Part shown: piece after piece, positions 45,220 to 56,700 of the stretch | Position numbering within the stretch: the stretch's first letter is position 1 | Layout: each line of letters starts with the position of its first letter | Position numbers and translations under genes: made by a program | Assembly: GCF_027580225.2 (NCBI RefSeq) | Contig: NC_073343.2 | Coordinates: 4,249,001-4,313,000 of the forward strand | Length of the DNA stretch: 64,000 nt | Direction of reading: 5' to 3' | Source: Misgurnus anguillicaudatus | Lineage: Eukaryota; Chordata; Actinopteri; Cypriniformes; Cobitidae | The notes under the pieces: generated by a model | What the model saw: the letters and a program-made list of their open reading frames with translations, nothing else | What the model was told of the DNA's origin: nothing | Database searches by the model: none

Positions 45220-45800
45220 CCAGTGTAGCGAGTCTTTAAATTAAGTAAACAGTATCCTGGGTTCATAAATTTAGAGGTGGAATTCCCAGCCTCTATCTCT
45301 GTCTCTCATTCTCTCTGTCTTCTCTACTGGCCACAGATTTACTGCAGCACTAATAACTGTCATGGCAAATGCCTGGTAAAGTGCTGGACAAGGGAGCAAC
45401 AGAAGGAGAGTATTTATCACGGTATTGACTTTCTGACTGCGGTGTCGTGAACTCTTTTGTCATAAACTGGAGCACTCAGAGCGAGCGCGGCGATCGATAA
45501 GGGGGAAAACTGCTGTCAGGTTCTCTCCCAGGGAGCATTGCTTTTGTTACAGTCACTTAGGGGGCTGATAAATGCTCTGCCGTGGATAGGTCTCCGCTTC
45601 CGTCCAGTGCCACACCAGTTTTTATATCTCTGCGAAAAAAATCCATCTTCAGCAGGAATATTTGGTATTAGAAAGGTTTAAAGAACGAGAATACCGCCAA
45701 GGGAATAGGATTTTGTGCTTTTAATAGCCTTAGATACAAATAGCCGTGGCGTTATTTTCAACGAGGATTAATTAATATGTCGGTCTAAAGCTGCTTTTAA
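45220..45800. promoter_or_regulatory. Candidate conserved non-coding segment
   Basis: Repeat-free, moderately GC-rich complex sequence without a coding frame, containing GCAGCACTAATAACTGTCATG, CGCGGCGATCGATAAGG and GAGGATTAATTAATATG motifs. It lies in the longest transposon-poor interval of the window (44.4-46.8 kb), where regulatory DNA is most likely to survive. Unverified. Confidence 0.28.
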
Positions 45801-46787
45801 ATAACAGAAAAAATTTATAAATATAAAATTAAATTGTCCTAAACAATAAAATCCTTATTTTGCAGCTTATCAAATAATTTAAGACATCACTGACAGTTCA
45901 AATACTTTGGCATAATGTCTATGATTAATGGGGACTGTGTGGTGGACGTGGTGCTCGACTGAATGGTAAATCAGTGGTGTGTTATTGATGGCGGTGCTGA
46001 TTAGGGGGCTGGTAAAAATGGCCTTGTTTGATTGATGATGACGGAGGGGGTGTTAAACCACTGACGATAAGCAGACAGACTGCTTGACTGTGATCTCCAG
46101 AGCCGACTCGCATTGGTGGAGGTCAAAGGTGAGTCAAGTTTACTTCCCTGAGGGAGTGGCTGCCCATGCACTATTCCTAAAGTTAACATAACCTCTGACC
46201 CATTCAGAAAAGCATCCTGAACCATCCAAGTTGATAGATAAGCCTCTGAGTCCACAAAACTAAAGCTTTGTTTGTTCCTCTAACACTAAGAGCTCAACAT
46301 CTTGTTTAGAAACACCATAAAGGGCAGGGTTTAACCTGCTCTGCATAATACAAAAAAATATTTGAAATAGGTACAAGAATCAAGTTTACCTACCATAAAC
46401 ATGCCCTTTATAGCAAAAAATTTATACAGCAACATGGACAGCTGGTTGGTTGACAAGAAAATGACAAGGTGGACCTGAAACGTTGACAGATCTGCAGTGC
46501 CCCCTGATCTCAGAGGTGAGAAAGGTGAGCAGAGTATCAAGTTGACAAATTGATGAATGTTAGACAGCAGGTCCACAGCAGTCCAGCTGGGTCACTGCAG
46601 TAACATAAAACTAATAAGAATACAGCGACTGCTTAAAGCAAGTCTAAAGATCCACAAGTGATGAGATGTTTTGTGAAAAGAATAGAAAGATGATAATGTT
46701 AATAAATATGTAAAGAAAATGTATAACAAGTATGTGTCTGAAGTAATTCAATGAATTGCATCACATGTCTTATGCCATGCAGAGACC
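45801..46787. other. Single-copy intergenic DNA
   Basis: No element recognised. Minus frames of 84 and 81 codons (46001-46255, 46331-46576) have no recognisable domain and no supporting splice signals. Confidence 0.3.
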
Positions 46788-47024
46788 TTTGGAGGGGCAG
46801 GTGCTCAAGATTTTCTGATCACATTCAGTCCATTTGTGATTACATATCGTCCAGTCACGCTCATATTGCTGCCGGTTGTGAATGCCTTTCTGGGTGGGGG
46901 ATGGGTGGGTCCCCCTTCATCCTTTTGCGAAAACGGCACTTTGAGCAATAAAAATGGCACATTGGGCAGAGGGGCAGAGGCTCAAGCACCCTTGCCCCCT
47001 TTTTTCAAGTGCCTGCTCCTGGAC
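46788..47024. mobile_element. Probable MITE with GGAGGGGCAGGTGCTCAAG end
   Basis: GGAGGGGCAGGTGCTCAAG near 46790 is inverted, imperfectly, as CAAGTGCCTGCTCCTGGAC near 47008-47026. A related GGGGCAGAGGCTCAAGC occurs inside near 46970. No target duplication identified. Confidence 0.4.
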
Positions 47025-47129
47025 ACCAATACTTTACCAATTCATAAAAAAAGATGAATTACTTTCTGGTCAATTAGGATTAGGTTGTGGTGATAGATGT
47101 CAGACTTAACAAGTGAATAAGTGGATGTT

Positions 47130-48780
47130 TCCAATATCTTTGCTTCTAACCACCCGACTACCTGCCCATTAGATCCCATACCCACCCATCTCCTTCAGGC
47201 CATTTCTCCATCAGTTATCCCTGCTCTCATCCACATTATCAACTTATCTCTTTTACACTGGTACATTCCCTACAGCATGGATAACCCTGCTGCTAAAGAA
47301 ACCCACACTTAATCCTGCAATGTTAGAGAACTACAGACCTGTATCTCTCCTTCCCTTCATGGCCAAGACTCTTGAGTGCATGTTTTTTGGCCAGCTCTCC
47401 TCCTTCTTTACACAAAATAACCTCCTGGACAGCAACCAGTCTGGTTTCAAGAGCGGTCGTTCCACCAAAACTGCGCTGCTCTTAGTCATTGAAGCCCTAA
47501 GGCAGGCAAGGGCAGCCTCCAAGTCATCTGTACTGATCCTACTGGATCTGTCTGCTGCTTTTGACACTTTTACCACATCCTCCTGTCGACCCTCAAGGCT
47601 ATGGGTGTCTCTGGATTGGCGCTACTATGGTTCAGGTCTTACCTTTCAGGTAGGTCATTTAGAGTATCCTGGAGAGGTGACGTCTCTGAACCCCAACATC
47701 TCAGTCCCCGAGTACCTCAGTGCTTGGACCGCTGCTCTTTTCTATATACATGACATCCCTGGGTTCTGTCATTCGGAAACATGGCTTTTCCTAACACTGC
47801 TATGTGGATGACACACATCTCCACTTGCCGTTCCAGCCTGACAATCCCACAGTTTCTGCCAGCATCTCAGCATGCTTGCAAAGACAGAACTGCTTGTCAT
47901 ATTATCTGACCCTAAGATTCATCACAATATTTCCATTCAACATGGTTCTTCGACCATTACACCTTCCAGGACAGCCAGAAACCTGGGAGTGGTCATTGAT
48001 GTTCAGCTTAGTTTCATGGAGCATGTTGCCAGCACCCTCCGCTTTTGTAGATTTATGCTCTACAACATTGGGAAAATTAAACAATTCCTATTGGAGCATG
48101 CTACACAAGTCCTAGTCCAGGCTCTTGTCCTGTCCAGACTGGACTATTGCAATGCATTACTGGCCAGACTCTCAGCCTGCACATCCAGACCCCTACAGAT
48201 GAATAAGAATGCTGCTGAAAGATTAGTCTATAATGACTCAAAAAGGGGCCACATCATTCCTCTCTTTGTCAGGTTACACTGCTTCCTTTAGCAGCTAACA
48301 TCAAATTCAAAGCTCTTCTCCTGGCCTCTGCTCCACCACTGGGTCAGCACCCCTTACCCTAAATCACTTATACAGACTTATGTACACTCTAGATCGCTGC
48401 GCTCTGTCACATAATGATGGCTTGTGGTGTCATCTCAAAAAGAGGAAAAAATCTCTGGTACTGTTCCTTATCTGTAGAATGACCTGCCAGTTGCGACAAG
48501 ATCTTTAAGAATCGGCTAAAAAAAAACATCTCTTCTGCCAACACCTTACTTACTAATATCTTCTCTTTTTTCTATCTTTATCTTTACATTCTCTGTCAAA
48601 AAATACAATAAAATTACTTACCCTTGGCTATGTATACTGTGTTAGACTTGATGAGACTAGTTCTAGTGCACTTATGTAGTGCTGTTCTTGTGTTGCTCTA
48701 ATTGCTTCTATTGTAACCTCATTTGTAAGTCGCTTTGGACAAAAGTTTCTGCTAAACGACTAAATATAAATGTAATAAAG
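47130..48780 (+). pseudogene. L2-type LINE, 5'-truncated and frameshifted reverse transcriptase
   Basis: Translated pieces carry reverse-transcriptase landmarks in order: a YRPVSLLP block (47329-47352), NQSGFKSGRST (47431-47463), LLDLSAAFD (47536-47562) and the catalytic YVDD box at 47801-47812. They lie in different frames, with breaks after about 47565 and again before the YVDD, and a deletion just after it. There is no apurinic endonuclease domain upstream, so the copy is 5'-truncated. The 3' end has the L2 tail GTAAGTCGCTTTGGACAAAA, then CTGCTAAACGACTAAATATA and AATGTAATAAAG. The element copies itself by target-primed reverse transcription; this copy is dead. Confidence 0.88.
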
Positions 48781-50713
48781 TACTGCTTTGACAAGAAAAG
48801 AAGGGTCAATCTTGGCATTCTGCATTACTCTATAATGACCACAAAATTGTGTATGTAGCAGATGTCCCTGGCAACCAAACACTTGTGCTAGTTTTATATC
48901 TTGTGGTACCCCATGGTATCTTTATTTATATCTCACATAATAAAATCATTTTAATTCAATTGAATATTTCCCATCCACTTATTTGAGTGGCAGCATTGTA
49001 ATAATCAGAATAACGTATAGTCAGCCAGTCATTATCCCAGACTACAAGGCTGTTTTCACCTGAATGTGGTAGCTAGTGTCTATGTAAGGTGTTTTCAACA
49101 GCTCTGCTGAATTGCAATGCGTTTCAATGCCAAAAATCTAGGAGGAGTTTACTTTTAATTAGGAGTTAGAGACGATCTGGAAGTCACATTCCGGGTGAAA
49201 TGTTATCCAGTTACATTGGTGGCACAGGTTTCGCTTTAAGGTTTAAAGAGAAAATTAACCTCTCCCAATTAAAGTGTCCAATTGTTGAAGAGTGCCTTGC
49301 CATTTATTCAACCAGACTGAGCATATTGACAGTTTTGGATGTGTAAATGTCAGGATTAATATGTGGAGTACAGGAATAATTAATTTCAGACGAAAACTCA
49401 CAACTGAGACCATTAAAATACATTCAAATTCTGAGCTCGACGTTACAGTCGGGAGATAATTTTCTTTTCCATTCTTTGTATGAAGTTTCTTTTATATTGT
49501 TTTCTTAGTTTTCTCAACTAATACGGTTTAAATGGAAAGCTGACTTTCTTTCTAACACAAAGTCAAAAGTTTGGACACAGACACTCCTTCGTAATTATTA
49601 CTATATTCCACATTTAGAATAATAGTATCAAGTCATCAAAAACAATGAATAAAATGCATATATGCTATTTATGTTAATTTAAACTTTATTTTATCTAGAA
49701 TATTCTTTTATTAAGAAATAATTTCAAATGGCCGACTTGGAATGATAATGGAAAAAAGCAGACAATAAGGGCCCAGTATAAATGGAAACGTATTCAATAC
49801 TATTTAAAAAGCATCTAAGGGTGACAAAAAAAAAAACTAAAGTAAAATGCCAAGAGCTTGTTTAAGCAAATTCTTAGAAAAATCTTAACATGTATCCTTT
49901 TGTGCTAAAATGTGAAAAAAAATTAAGTGAACACATAAACCTTTGACCAAAGTGATGCATGACAAAATATGACAAGATATTATCTGAAACTGTCTACAAA
50001 CAAAAACTAAGTAATATCTTGCTCTTTCATCTTTATTCCTGTTTGTACAAGGCACAGAAACATTTAAGTGTCGTTCAAGCAGAAAGCGTACAGCAGGACG
50101 CCCAGGCGAAAATCTCTCTGGCTCTGTGTACCTGACACCAGCCCTTAAGCTCTGGAAGAATGTTAGAAGTTTCTTCAAAAGCCAGTTCTCGGTGCTAGAC
50201 TGGGCCTACCCTATGACCCAGGATTACTGTTCAAGTTCATCAGTATCCAGACAGGTGTGTAATGGCTTGTAATTCTGTCTGTGAGAGAAACGGGGGATAA
50301 GATGGGGGGAGGGTTGAGGCCAGACAGAGTCTTCAGTTGTTAAGCAGGGTCTGAAAATGTGGTGTGGTTCAGTCTAGGCACACTTCACATATGAATTCAT
50401 TCCACACTGTGCTACTCTCTGAATCTAGTTAGGTGTTTTTAGCCTCAGTTAAAGGCTGTTCGCAAACCACTTGACCTCCATAATGTAGCATATTTCCGAA
50501 TAAAAAATGTAGAAAGAGATATTTTGTAAAAAAAAACATTACATACCAGAATAACGGAAAGTGTATCAAAAGAGAGGTTGAAAGAAAGACTGATTTGTTA
50601 CGTCATCTAAAAAAAGATAATTTTAAGTAGCAGAGCAAGGATTTAACAAAATCAAGGTACATTTTGATTACAATTATTTATTTCAAAGTATGATGAGCAA
50701 TAGTCCAAAAATG
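48781..50713. other. Single-copy, AT-rich intergenic DNA
   Basis: No gene or element was resolved over 1.9 kb. The 49230-49450 part is complex and repeat-free and may be regulatory. The 97-codon minus frame at 49885-50178 has no recognisable domain. Confidence 0.3.
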
Positions 50714-50960
50714 TTATGCTGCGTGCACACTGCCAGTGACAAGCAACAGCGTAGCGGCGCAATCTCATTAAATTTCAGTGGAAGCTTGGTGACTTCCGGC
50801 AACACGAGCGACAGAGACTGGTGGCGACAGGAAGTGGGCTTGTCCTGCTTCGCAACAAAGTTGAGAAAGGTTTAACTTTATGCAAATGACAAGCAACTTT
50901 CAGGAGCGACTACCAACGAGAGTAAAGCATTCATCTTTCATCATTTACTAAGAGGAAGGT
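50714..50960. repeat. Dispersed repeat GCTGCGTGCACACTGCCAG (copy 1)
   Basis: Shares GCAATCTCATT, TTCAGTGGAAGCTTGG, CAAAGTTGAGAAA, GTTTAACTTTATGCAAAT and AGCGACTACCAA with 60640-60830. The start looks like a DNA-element terminus but the right end is not visible. Confidence 0.6.
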
Positions 50961-51076
50961 TACACATTTGTTTATAGTTGTTACTTGGACAACCAGAATT
51001 AGGAACCCCTCCTAACAACCTCATTGACAGAGATGGGCAAACCAAAGTGACAAAGTCACTGGTGGTAGTGATGGGG

Positions 51077-51258
51077 ACGAGACCGCCTTTGCCGAGTCTG
51101 AGTCAAGACAGAGTCTTTGAAGGGTCGAGACCGAGTTGAGACCGAGTCCGTTGGTTTTCAAATAGAGTCGAGTCCGAGTCAAGACTAAGTCTTTGAGAAA
51201 GCAAGTCCGAGTTGAGAACGAGTCCTTTAAGAGTCGAGACCGAGTCGAGACCGAGACC
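51077..51258. mobile_element. hAT-like end fragment with GAGACCGAGT tandem units
   Basis: Degenerate tandem GAGTCGAGACCGAGTC units follow GTGATGGGGACGAGACCG, as in the subterminal region of the hAT at 16407. Truncated at the junction with the 51259 element. The LDSDS-type minus frames over it are artefacts of the repeat. Confidence 0.55.
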
Positions 51259-52145
51259 AAAGAAAAATCCAGATAATTTACTCACCACCATGTCATTCAA
51301 AATGTTAATGTCTTTCTTTGTTCAGTCCAGAAGAAATTATGTTTTTTTGAGGAAAACATTGCAGGATTTTTCTCATTTTAATGGACTTTAATGGACACCA
51401 CCACTTAACACTTAACTTAACACTTAACAGTTTTTTTCAACTGAGTTTCAAAGGACTATAAACGATCCCAAACGAGGCATAAGGGTCTTATCTAGCGAAA
51501 CGTCATTTTTGACAATAAAAATAACAAATATACACTTTTAAACCATAACTTTTCGTCTAGGTCCGGTGCAGCGCGACCAAAAATGCGTGGTGACGTAGGG
51601 AGGTCACGTGTTACAATATAAAACGCACATTTGCGGACCATTGTAAACAATAAACTGACACAAAGACATTAACTAGTATCATTCCACATACAACAACGTC
51701 GGAACGGTCCTCTTTCTCCACACTTGTATACACTGGGGCGGAGTTTCACGTTCGTCCTCTGTGACCTCTTGACGTGATGACGTATTGCGTGAGGTCATGC
51801 TGACGCTTTCAGGACAGGATCTAGACGAGAAGTTGTGGTTTAAAGGTGTATATTTGTTATTTTTATTGTCAAACATGACAATCGTTTTGCTAGATAAGAC
51901 CCTTATGCCTCGTTTGGGATTGTTTATAGTCCTTTGAAACTCCGTTGAAAAAAACTGTTAAGTGTTGAATTAAGTGTTAAGTGGTGGTGTCCATTAAAGT
52001 CCATTAAAATAAGAAAAATCCTGCAATGTTTTCCTCAAAAAACATAATTTCTTCTGGACTGAACAAAGAAAGACATCAACATTTTGGATGACATGGTGGT
52101 GAGTAAATTATCTGGATTTTTCTTTTAAGAAAATGGAATATTCCT
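51259..52145. mobile_element. TTAA-type palindromic MITE, family 2 (copy B, left tip missing)
   Basis: AAAGAAAAATCCAGATAATT starts abruptly after the hAT fragment: the first ~20 bp present in copies A and C are absent. The right end GGAATATTCC is followed by TTTAA at 52145-52149. Interior and arms match 9101-9990 and 54202-55116. Confidence 0.82.
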
Positions 52146-52149
52146 TTAA

Positions 52150-52667
52150 GGGCTCGTTATAGTTGTGCGTAGGTCCTACGGCGTAGGTTCCGCATCGCTT
52201 TTCATTTATACTTTTACGTCCTCGTCGATGTGCAAACACACGCGCAAGACCGCTGGTAGGTAGTATCCACGTGTGCAACCACAGTAGCAGTGCGACCGTC
52301 AATGAAGAAGCAGCTTGGCAAGTTAACCCACAAACGAAGAAAAAACAACAACTTGTTGTGTATGATTTGAGAAGACCAGCAATGATGGAAGTAAACAAAC
52401 AGCGACTTTTGTTGCAGTTTCAGTTAAATCACTCCTCAACTTGGTCCATTTTTGTTTTCACCGTCGCAAACGGAAATACCTATGACGCAGTTTTTTTTAC
52501 CTGATGGGAAGGGTTCTGGTGGACCAATCACAACGCTTGCGATCCGCATAGAACTGACGTGCTGTTAAAAATTTTGCGAGGTGCACGTAAGGGTACGCAC
52601 AAGCTACATATAACCTACAGCGTAGCTACGGCATAGAGCTTACGCATGACTATAAATCAAGCTTTAC
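52150..52667. mobile_element. MITE with GGGCTCGTTATAGTTGTGCG end
   Basis: GGGCTCGTTATAGTTGTGCG and ACGGCGTAGGTT at the left are mirrored by AACCTACAGCGTAGCTACGG, then CATGACTATAAATCAAGC at the right. It abuts the TTAA element directly. Frames inside (96 and 77 codons, opposite strands) are shadows. Confidence 0.68.
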
Positions 52668-53203
52668 TTCTGTATTCAACTGTATGTTAATTGATTTTAA
52701 ATGTATGACAATTTTAAGCATAAACAATTCTACATCACAGACAGTAACAACACCAAAATAACTTACTTTGATATGTTGAAGAAATCAGTACTAGCTGTAA
52801 TAGACACCAGTGTGCTTCAAATAAATAAAATGAACCGATCCATGTGATTTTTAAAGAATAACTAAGATGGCCCTTGCTTCAAGACTTTGTTTGATAAAGC
52901 ACATCCCTATCTTCTTATGAGGGTCAGAGCGCTATGAATTCTGGGAAGGATGCCGCATACTGTCTGCCCATTGTTCTCGTAAAAACTACAGGTAGAATGA
53001 TAAATCACTGATGGATTGTTGACAGCTGCGTTCAGTGAATGCAAAACTCATTTGTGCAAAAGAGAGAGACGAGTTCATGCATATACGGATGCACAAGCGG
53101 TTTTTGTTTTGTGTACACTTGACTTGAAAGAGTGTCATCATGGTAACACACATATACACATTTATCCTTGAAAAAACAAAGCATGCTCCTTCTGGTAAGT
53201 TTT
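52668..53203. other. Single-copy DNA flanking the hairpin
   Basis: No repeat is recognised. The 156-codon minus frame covering 52986-53456 is the longest in this block but shows no domain; its upstream part overlaps the candidate exon at 53376-53448. Confidence 0.35.
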
Positions 53204-53273
53204 GACATTCCTCTTCAAGGTAATGGCCCTTATGAATATGCATAAGGGGCTCACCTTGAATTACAGGAATGTC
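53204..53273. ncRNA. miRNA-precursor-like hairpin candidate
   Basis: Seventy bases fold as three paired blocks around a 6-nt loop: GACATTCCT with AGGAATGTC, (TT)CAAGGT with ACCTTG(AA), CCCTTATG with CATAAGGG, loop AATATG. That is about 25 pairs with small asymmetric internal loops, the size and shape of a pre-miRNA and unlike the long perfect arms of the MITEs nearby. It is single-copy in the window and lies in a transposon-poor interval, about 100 bp downstream on the minus strand of a candidate exon. The strand is undecided. I do not match either arm to a named miRNA. Alternatives are a conserved regulatory palindrome (the ATGAATATGCAT core holds octamer-like words) or a tiny MITE. Confidence 0.4.
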
Positions 53274-53375
53274 TTTTAGCTTTAGTGAGCATGTCAGAAG
53301 CGAGAATAAAACGACTGTTGACGTTGATTTTTGTTTTTCTGACATCGTGTGATTGAAGGGCAAGCATGCACTTAC

Positions 53376-53448
53376 CTTGATGATCGCAGCGTTGAAAATA
53401 TCCCCGACTGTTGCCCCATTTTTCCACCACACAACCTTCTTTTCCCAT
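53376..53448 (-). other. Candidate 73-bp exon with consensus splice sites
   Basis: On the minus strand a pyrimidine-rich stretch (TTTTCTGTCCTCTTTCGTTG) precedes AATAG, then 73 bases, then a perfect donor GTAAGT after ATCAAG. All three frames are open across 73 bases, so coding phase cannot be decided; the frame without a leading ATG codon reads WEKKVVWWKNGATVGDIFN and onward. I recognise no protein. It could be an exon of a large host gene or lncRNA transcribed on the minus strand, or coincidence. Confidence 0.25.
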
Positions 53449-54197
53449 CTATTCAACGAAAGAGGACAGAAAATGACAAAATAAAATCAAGGGTTAGAAG
53501 ACAGGTTCAGATTCGCACGCCCACATACATGCCCTCGAACATTATAAATGTTTTTATAATAATAATACTAATAAAACAAGCATGGAATGTTCTGTGTCTG
53601 CTCTCATTGTACTTGTAAATGACTGCCTCGCTTAGACATGAACTATGTGCATTTTTTTCACAGGAATTAGTTCACACCGCATGCAGGTCTTTTTAAACCA
53701 ATTGGGCAGCAAATGAGATAGCTGGGGTTAATAGCCATCATTTTGTCACTGTTTATTTAGAAGCACAGCAAGCCCTTGATCAGGGCTCCTTGACAATGTT
53801 TTGGAACTAAAGTGTTCTCACCACGTACTACGCCTGCGGTACGTTACACCGGCTGCAATCTTGTATGCTAAAGAGACATTTCTTTCCTGCTGTTTTGAAT
53901 GGGATTACTTTTGATAACTGTTTTTACTTTTGATAATTGTATCAATCCATGCAATGCGTTTGTAATTGTTTTTGACAATAAAGTCAACGTGAAGCGACAT
54001 TCAAAACCCATTTTACATACGTAATGTGACATATTCCAAGTCAAGGAGAATATTTAAAGAGAAAAAAACTATTGGGGTGAGACTTGATTTCAATCAATCA
54101 GCAGGATTAATTGCATCATCAATTCTCTATATGGCAGGTCGCACCTAAAAATAAAGGTTTTGATGAGGTCAGTCAAAAAGTAAAGCCTTTTTGGATG
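53449..54197. other. Single-copy intergenic DNA
   Basis: No gene or element recognised apart from the splice-like signal at its left edge. Confidence 0.35.
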
Positions 54198-54201
54198 TTA
54201 A

Positions 54202-55116
54202 AGGATTAGTCCATTTTCTTAAAAGAAAAATCCAGATAATTTACTCACCACCATGTCATCCAAAATGTTAATTTCTTCTCGACTGAACAAAGAAAGACAT
54301 CATGTTTTTTGAGGAAAACATTGCAGGATTTTTCTAATTTTAATGGACTTAAATAGAGCCCAACATTTAATACTTAACTCAACACTTAACAGTTTTTTCA
54401 ATGGAGTTTCAAAGGACTATAAACAATCCCAAACAATGCATAAGGGTCTTATCTAGCGAAACGATTGTCATTTTTGACAAGAAAAATAAAAAATATGTAC
54501 TTTTAAACCACAACTTTTCGTCTAGGTCCGGTCCAGCGTGACCTAACGTAAATGCGTAGTGACGTAGGGAGGTCATGTGTTACATATATAAAACGCACAT
54601 TTGCGGACCATCTTAAACAATGAACTGCCACGAAGACATTAATTAGTATCAGTTGGCATACAACAATGTAGGAACGGTCCTCTTTCAAGACGCTTGTAAA
54701 CACTGGGGCGGAGTTTCGCGTTCGTCCTCTGTGACCTCTTAACGTCAAGACGTATGCGTGGGGTCAGCTGGCGCATCACGACCGGATCTACATGACGAGA
54801 AGTTGTGCTTTAAAAGTGTATATTTGTTATTTTTATTGTCAAAAATTACAATCGTTTTGTTAGATAAGACCCTTATGCCTCGTTTGGGATTGTTTATAGT
54901 CCTTTGAAACTCCGTTGAAAAAAACTGTTAAATGTTGAGTTAAGTATTAAATGTTGGGCTCTATTAAAGTCCATTAAAATTAGAAAAATCCTGCAATGTT
55001 TTCCTCAAAAAACATAATTTCTTCTCGACTGAACAAAGAAAGACATCAACATTTTGGATGACATGGTGGTGAGTAAATTATCTGGATAATTTCTTTTAAG
55101 AAAATGGACTAATCCT
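54202..55116. mobile_element. TTAA-flanked palindromic MITE, family 2 (copy C)
   Basis: TTAA at 54198-54201 and 55117-55120 flank AGGATTAGTCCATTTTCTTA and the inverted TAAGAAAATGGACTAATCCT. The full-length body matches copies A and B, including the central GTGACGTAGGGAGGTCA region. Confidence 0.88.
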
Positions 55117-55160
55117 TTAACAAAATTAAACATCACAAAATAAAGACTATTACAACAAAT

Positions 55161-56014
55161 GAAGAGTTTGGTTCCAAAACGCGATAAACGCCATTTTTGA
55201 AAAAAATGAGTTACTGCCAAAATCAGTATTATATCAGGTCAGTAGTTAAAAGTAAATTCTTAATTTTACGCAAAATCCAATATCCGCCGTGTTATTCTGT
55301 CATCTTTTTCCCCTTTTTTCCCAATATGCGATAAGCGCCACTCCCCCTTTTTTACAGAACGCAATAAATCCTACAGCGCACCATTCACGCAATGTAAATA
55401 AACATGGCGGCGCACTGAGTACATGGAGTCCTAGTTTTCCTCATCTACTTTGTACTTCGTGATCAACAAACAAAACAAAATAATACTTTAATTGCTTTTA
55501 TAAACCTGTGGTGGTTTTCTGTGACGGGAAAGAAACGTAAGCCATCAACATCTAATAATTTCCCTGAGAGGCACTCGGGAGACGGGTGCTTGTTCTCCCG
55601 ACAGCATCAAGCTTCTCATGCTAACACATTGACCCCAGGAGATCTTATGAAAAACTTTCCATAATTTTACTCAAAGTCAACGAAAATCGAGCAGGACCAA
55701 AACATTTTACAGATGATCGCTGTGAAAAACATTAAGCGAGGACGTCAAGTATAACCGCAGAAATGACAGTGTTCTTAATATTACAAAGTAAGTATTTTGA
55801 TTAATAACATTAATGTTTATATTTTTAATTAGTGTGTACAACTAGTCAAAAACTTATGGATTTGAATTTTTTATGTTTATATAACCTAAAGATGCTATGT
55901 GAAAGTTTGTAACAGAAAATAGTTTTTTCATTTTGTCACTTTCTTGGTATAGAAAACACGTTTTTACCAAAATTTGTCAAAATGGATTTATTGCGTTTTG
56001 GAACCAAACTCTTC
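55161..56014. mobile_element. Non-autonomous DNA element with GAAGAGTTTGGTTCCAAAAC end (complete copy 2)
   Basis: GAAGAGTTTGGTTCCAAAAC then GCGATAAA is mirrored by TTTATTGCGTTTTGGAACCA then AACTCTTC. AAAT flanks both sides (55157-55160, 56015-56018), a possible 4-bp duplication. 854 bp, no coding frame. The truncated copy at 1-628 shares its right two thirds. Confidence 0.83.
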
Positions 56015-56076
56015 AAATATTGTCTCTTTAAAATAATATTTATAATTAATCATTTGCAATAAGAAATGTGTATTAA

Positions 56077-56579
56077 CCTTCTAAGACCCGAGCTTTGGTT
56101 GGTCTTTTTATTTTCAGATTCCTTCCAGCTATTTTGGGGTTAGGAAGAACCAATAAATAAAATAACCAAATATTTTTCTTTGAACATGAAGCATGTGTAA
56201 TTGTCCACGTTTGTGTTCAACAAGTTCCAGTTACACAGAATTAAGTATTGTGGTCATTTCACACGGTACGCGGCAGCCGCAAGTGTTTAGTTCATTTGCA
56301 ATAGAAGACGTGCGGAAAGCGGCAAAACGGGGGCGGTTACAGAAGTGAACCGGAGTCGGTCCGCATGCCTTGCTCGTGCACCCAAATGCATGCCCCTTCC
56401 ACGAACACGGCTCTTCACGGCAGAGGGCGTGAAATATAAACGTATTTGCACTAAATGCTGCATAAAACGCTTCCACTACATGAGAAAAGATGTAGTCGGT
56501 ACCGTGTGAAACGCCCATAATGGTGCAAACTACAAAAAATGTAATGTCCACATATGTGGACACACCAGGTCTTACGAGG
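56077..56579. mobile_element. TTAA-flanked MITE with CCTTCTAAGACC end
   Basis: TTAA at 56073-56076 and 56580-56583 flank CCTTCTAAGACC and GGTCTTACGAGG. The interior contains a second inverted-repeat unit (56249-56518), so this is probably a two-level nest. Confidence 0.65.
56249..56518. mobile_element. Inner inverted-repeat element (TTTCACACGGTA ends)
   Basis: GGTCATTTCACACGGTACGCG at the left is mirrored by GGTACCGTGTGAAACGCCC at the right. The 110-codon minus frame over it has no recognisable domain. Confidence 0.55.
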
Positions 56580-56700
56580 TTAAAAATTTTGATTTGAATT
56601 TGCTTACACTATATGTGTATTTTTTAAGTCAAAATGTGGTGCAATAAGCTTTAATGGACAAACCGTGATAAAACAGACTTTATCACTTAATCTCAAAGGT

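Noticed and set aside
51021..51300. LDSDS-rich minus frames
   Set aside because: Translation of degenerate GAGTCGAGACC tandem units in a hAT fragment.
52986..53456. 156-codon minus-strand open frame, one of the longest not explained by a repeat
   Set aside because: No domain, signal or composition bias suggests a protein; a frame of this length is plausible by chance in 64 kb. The smaller exon candidate at its upstream end is reported separately because of its splice signals.
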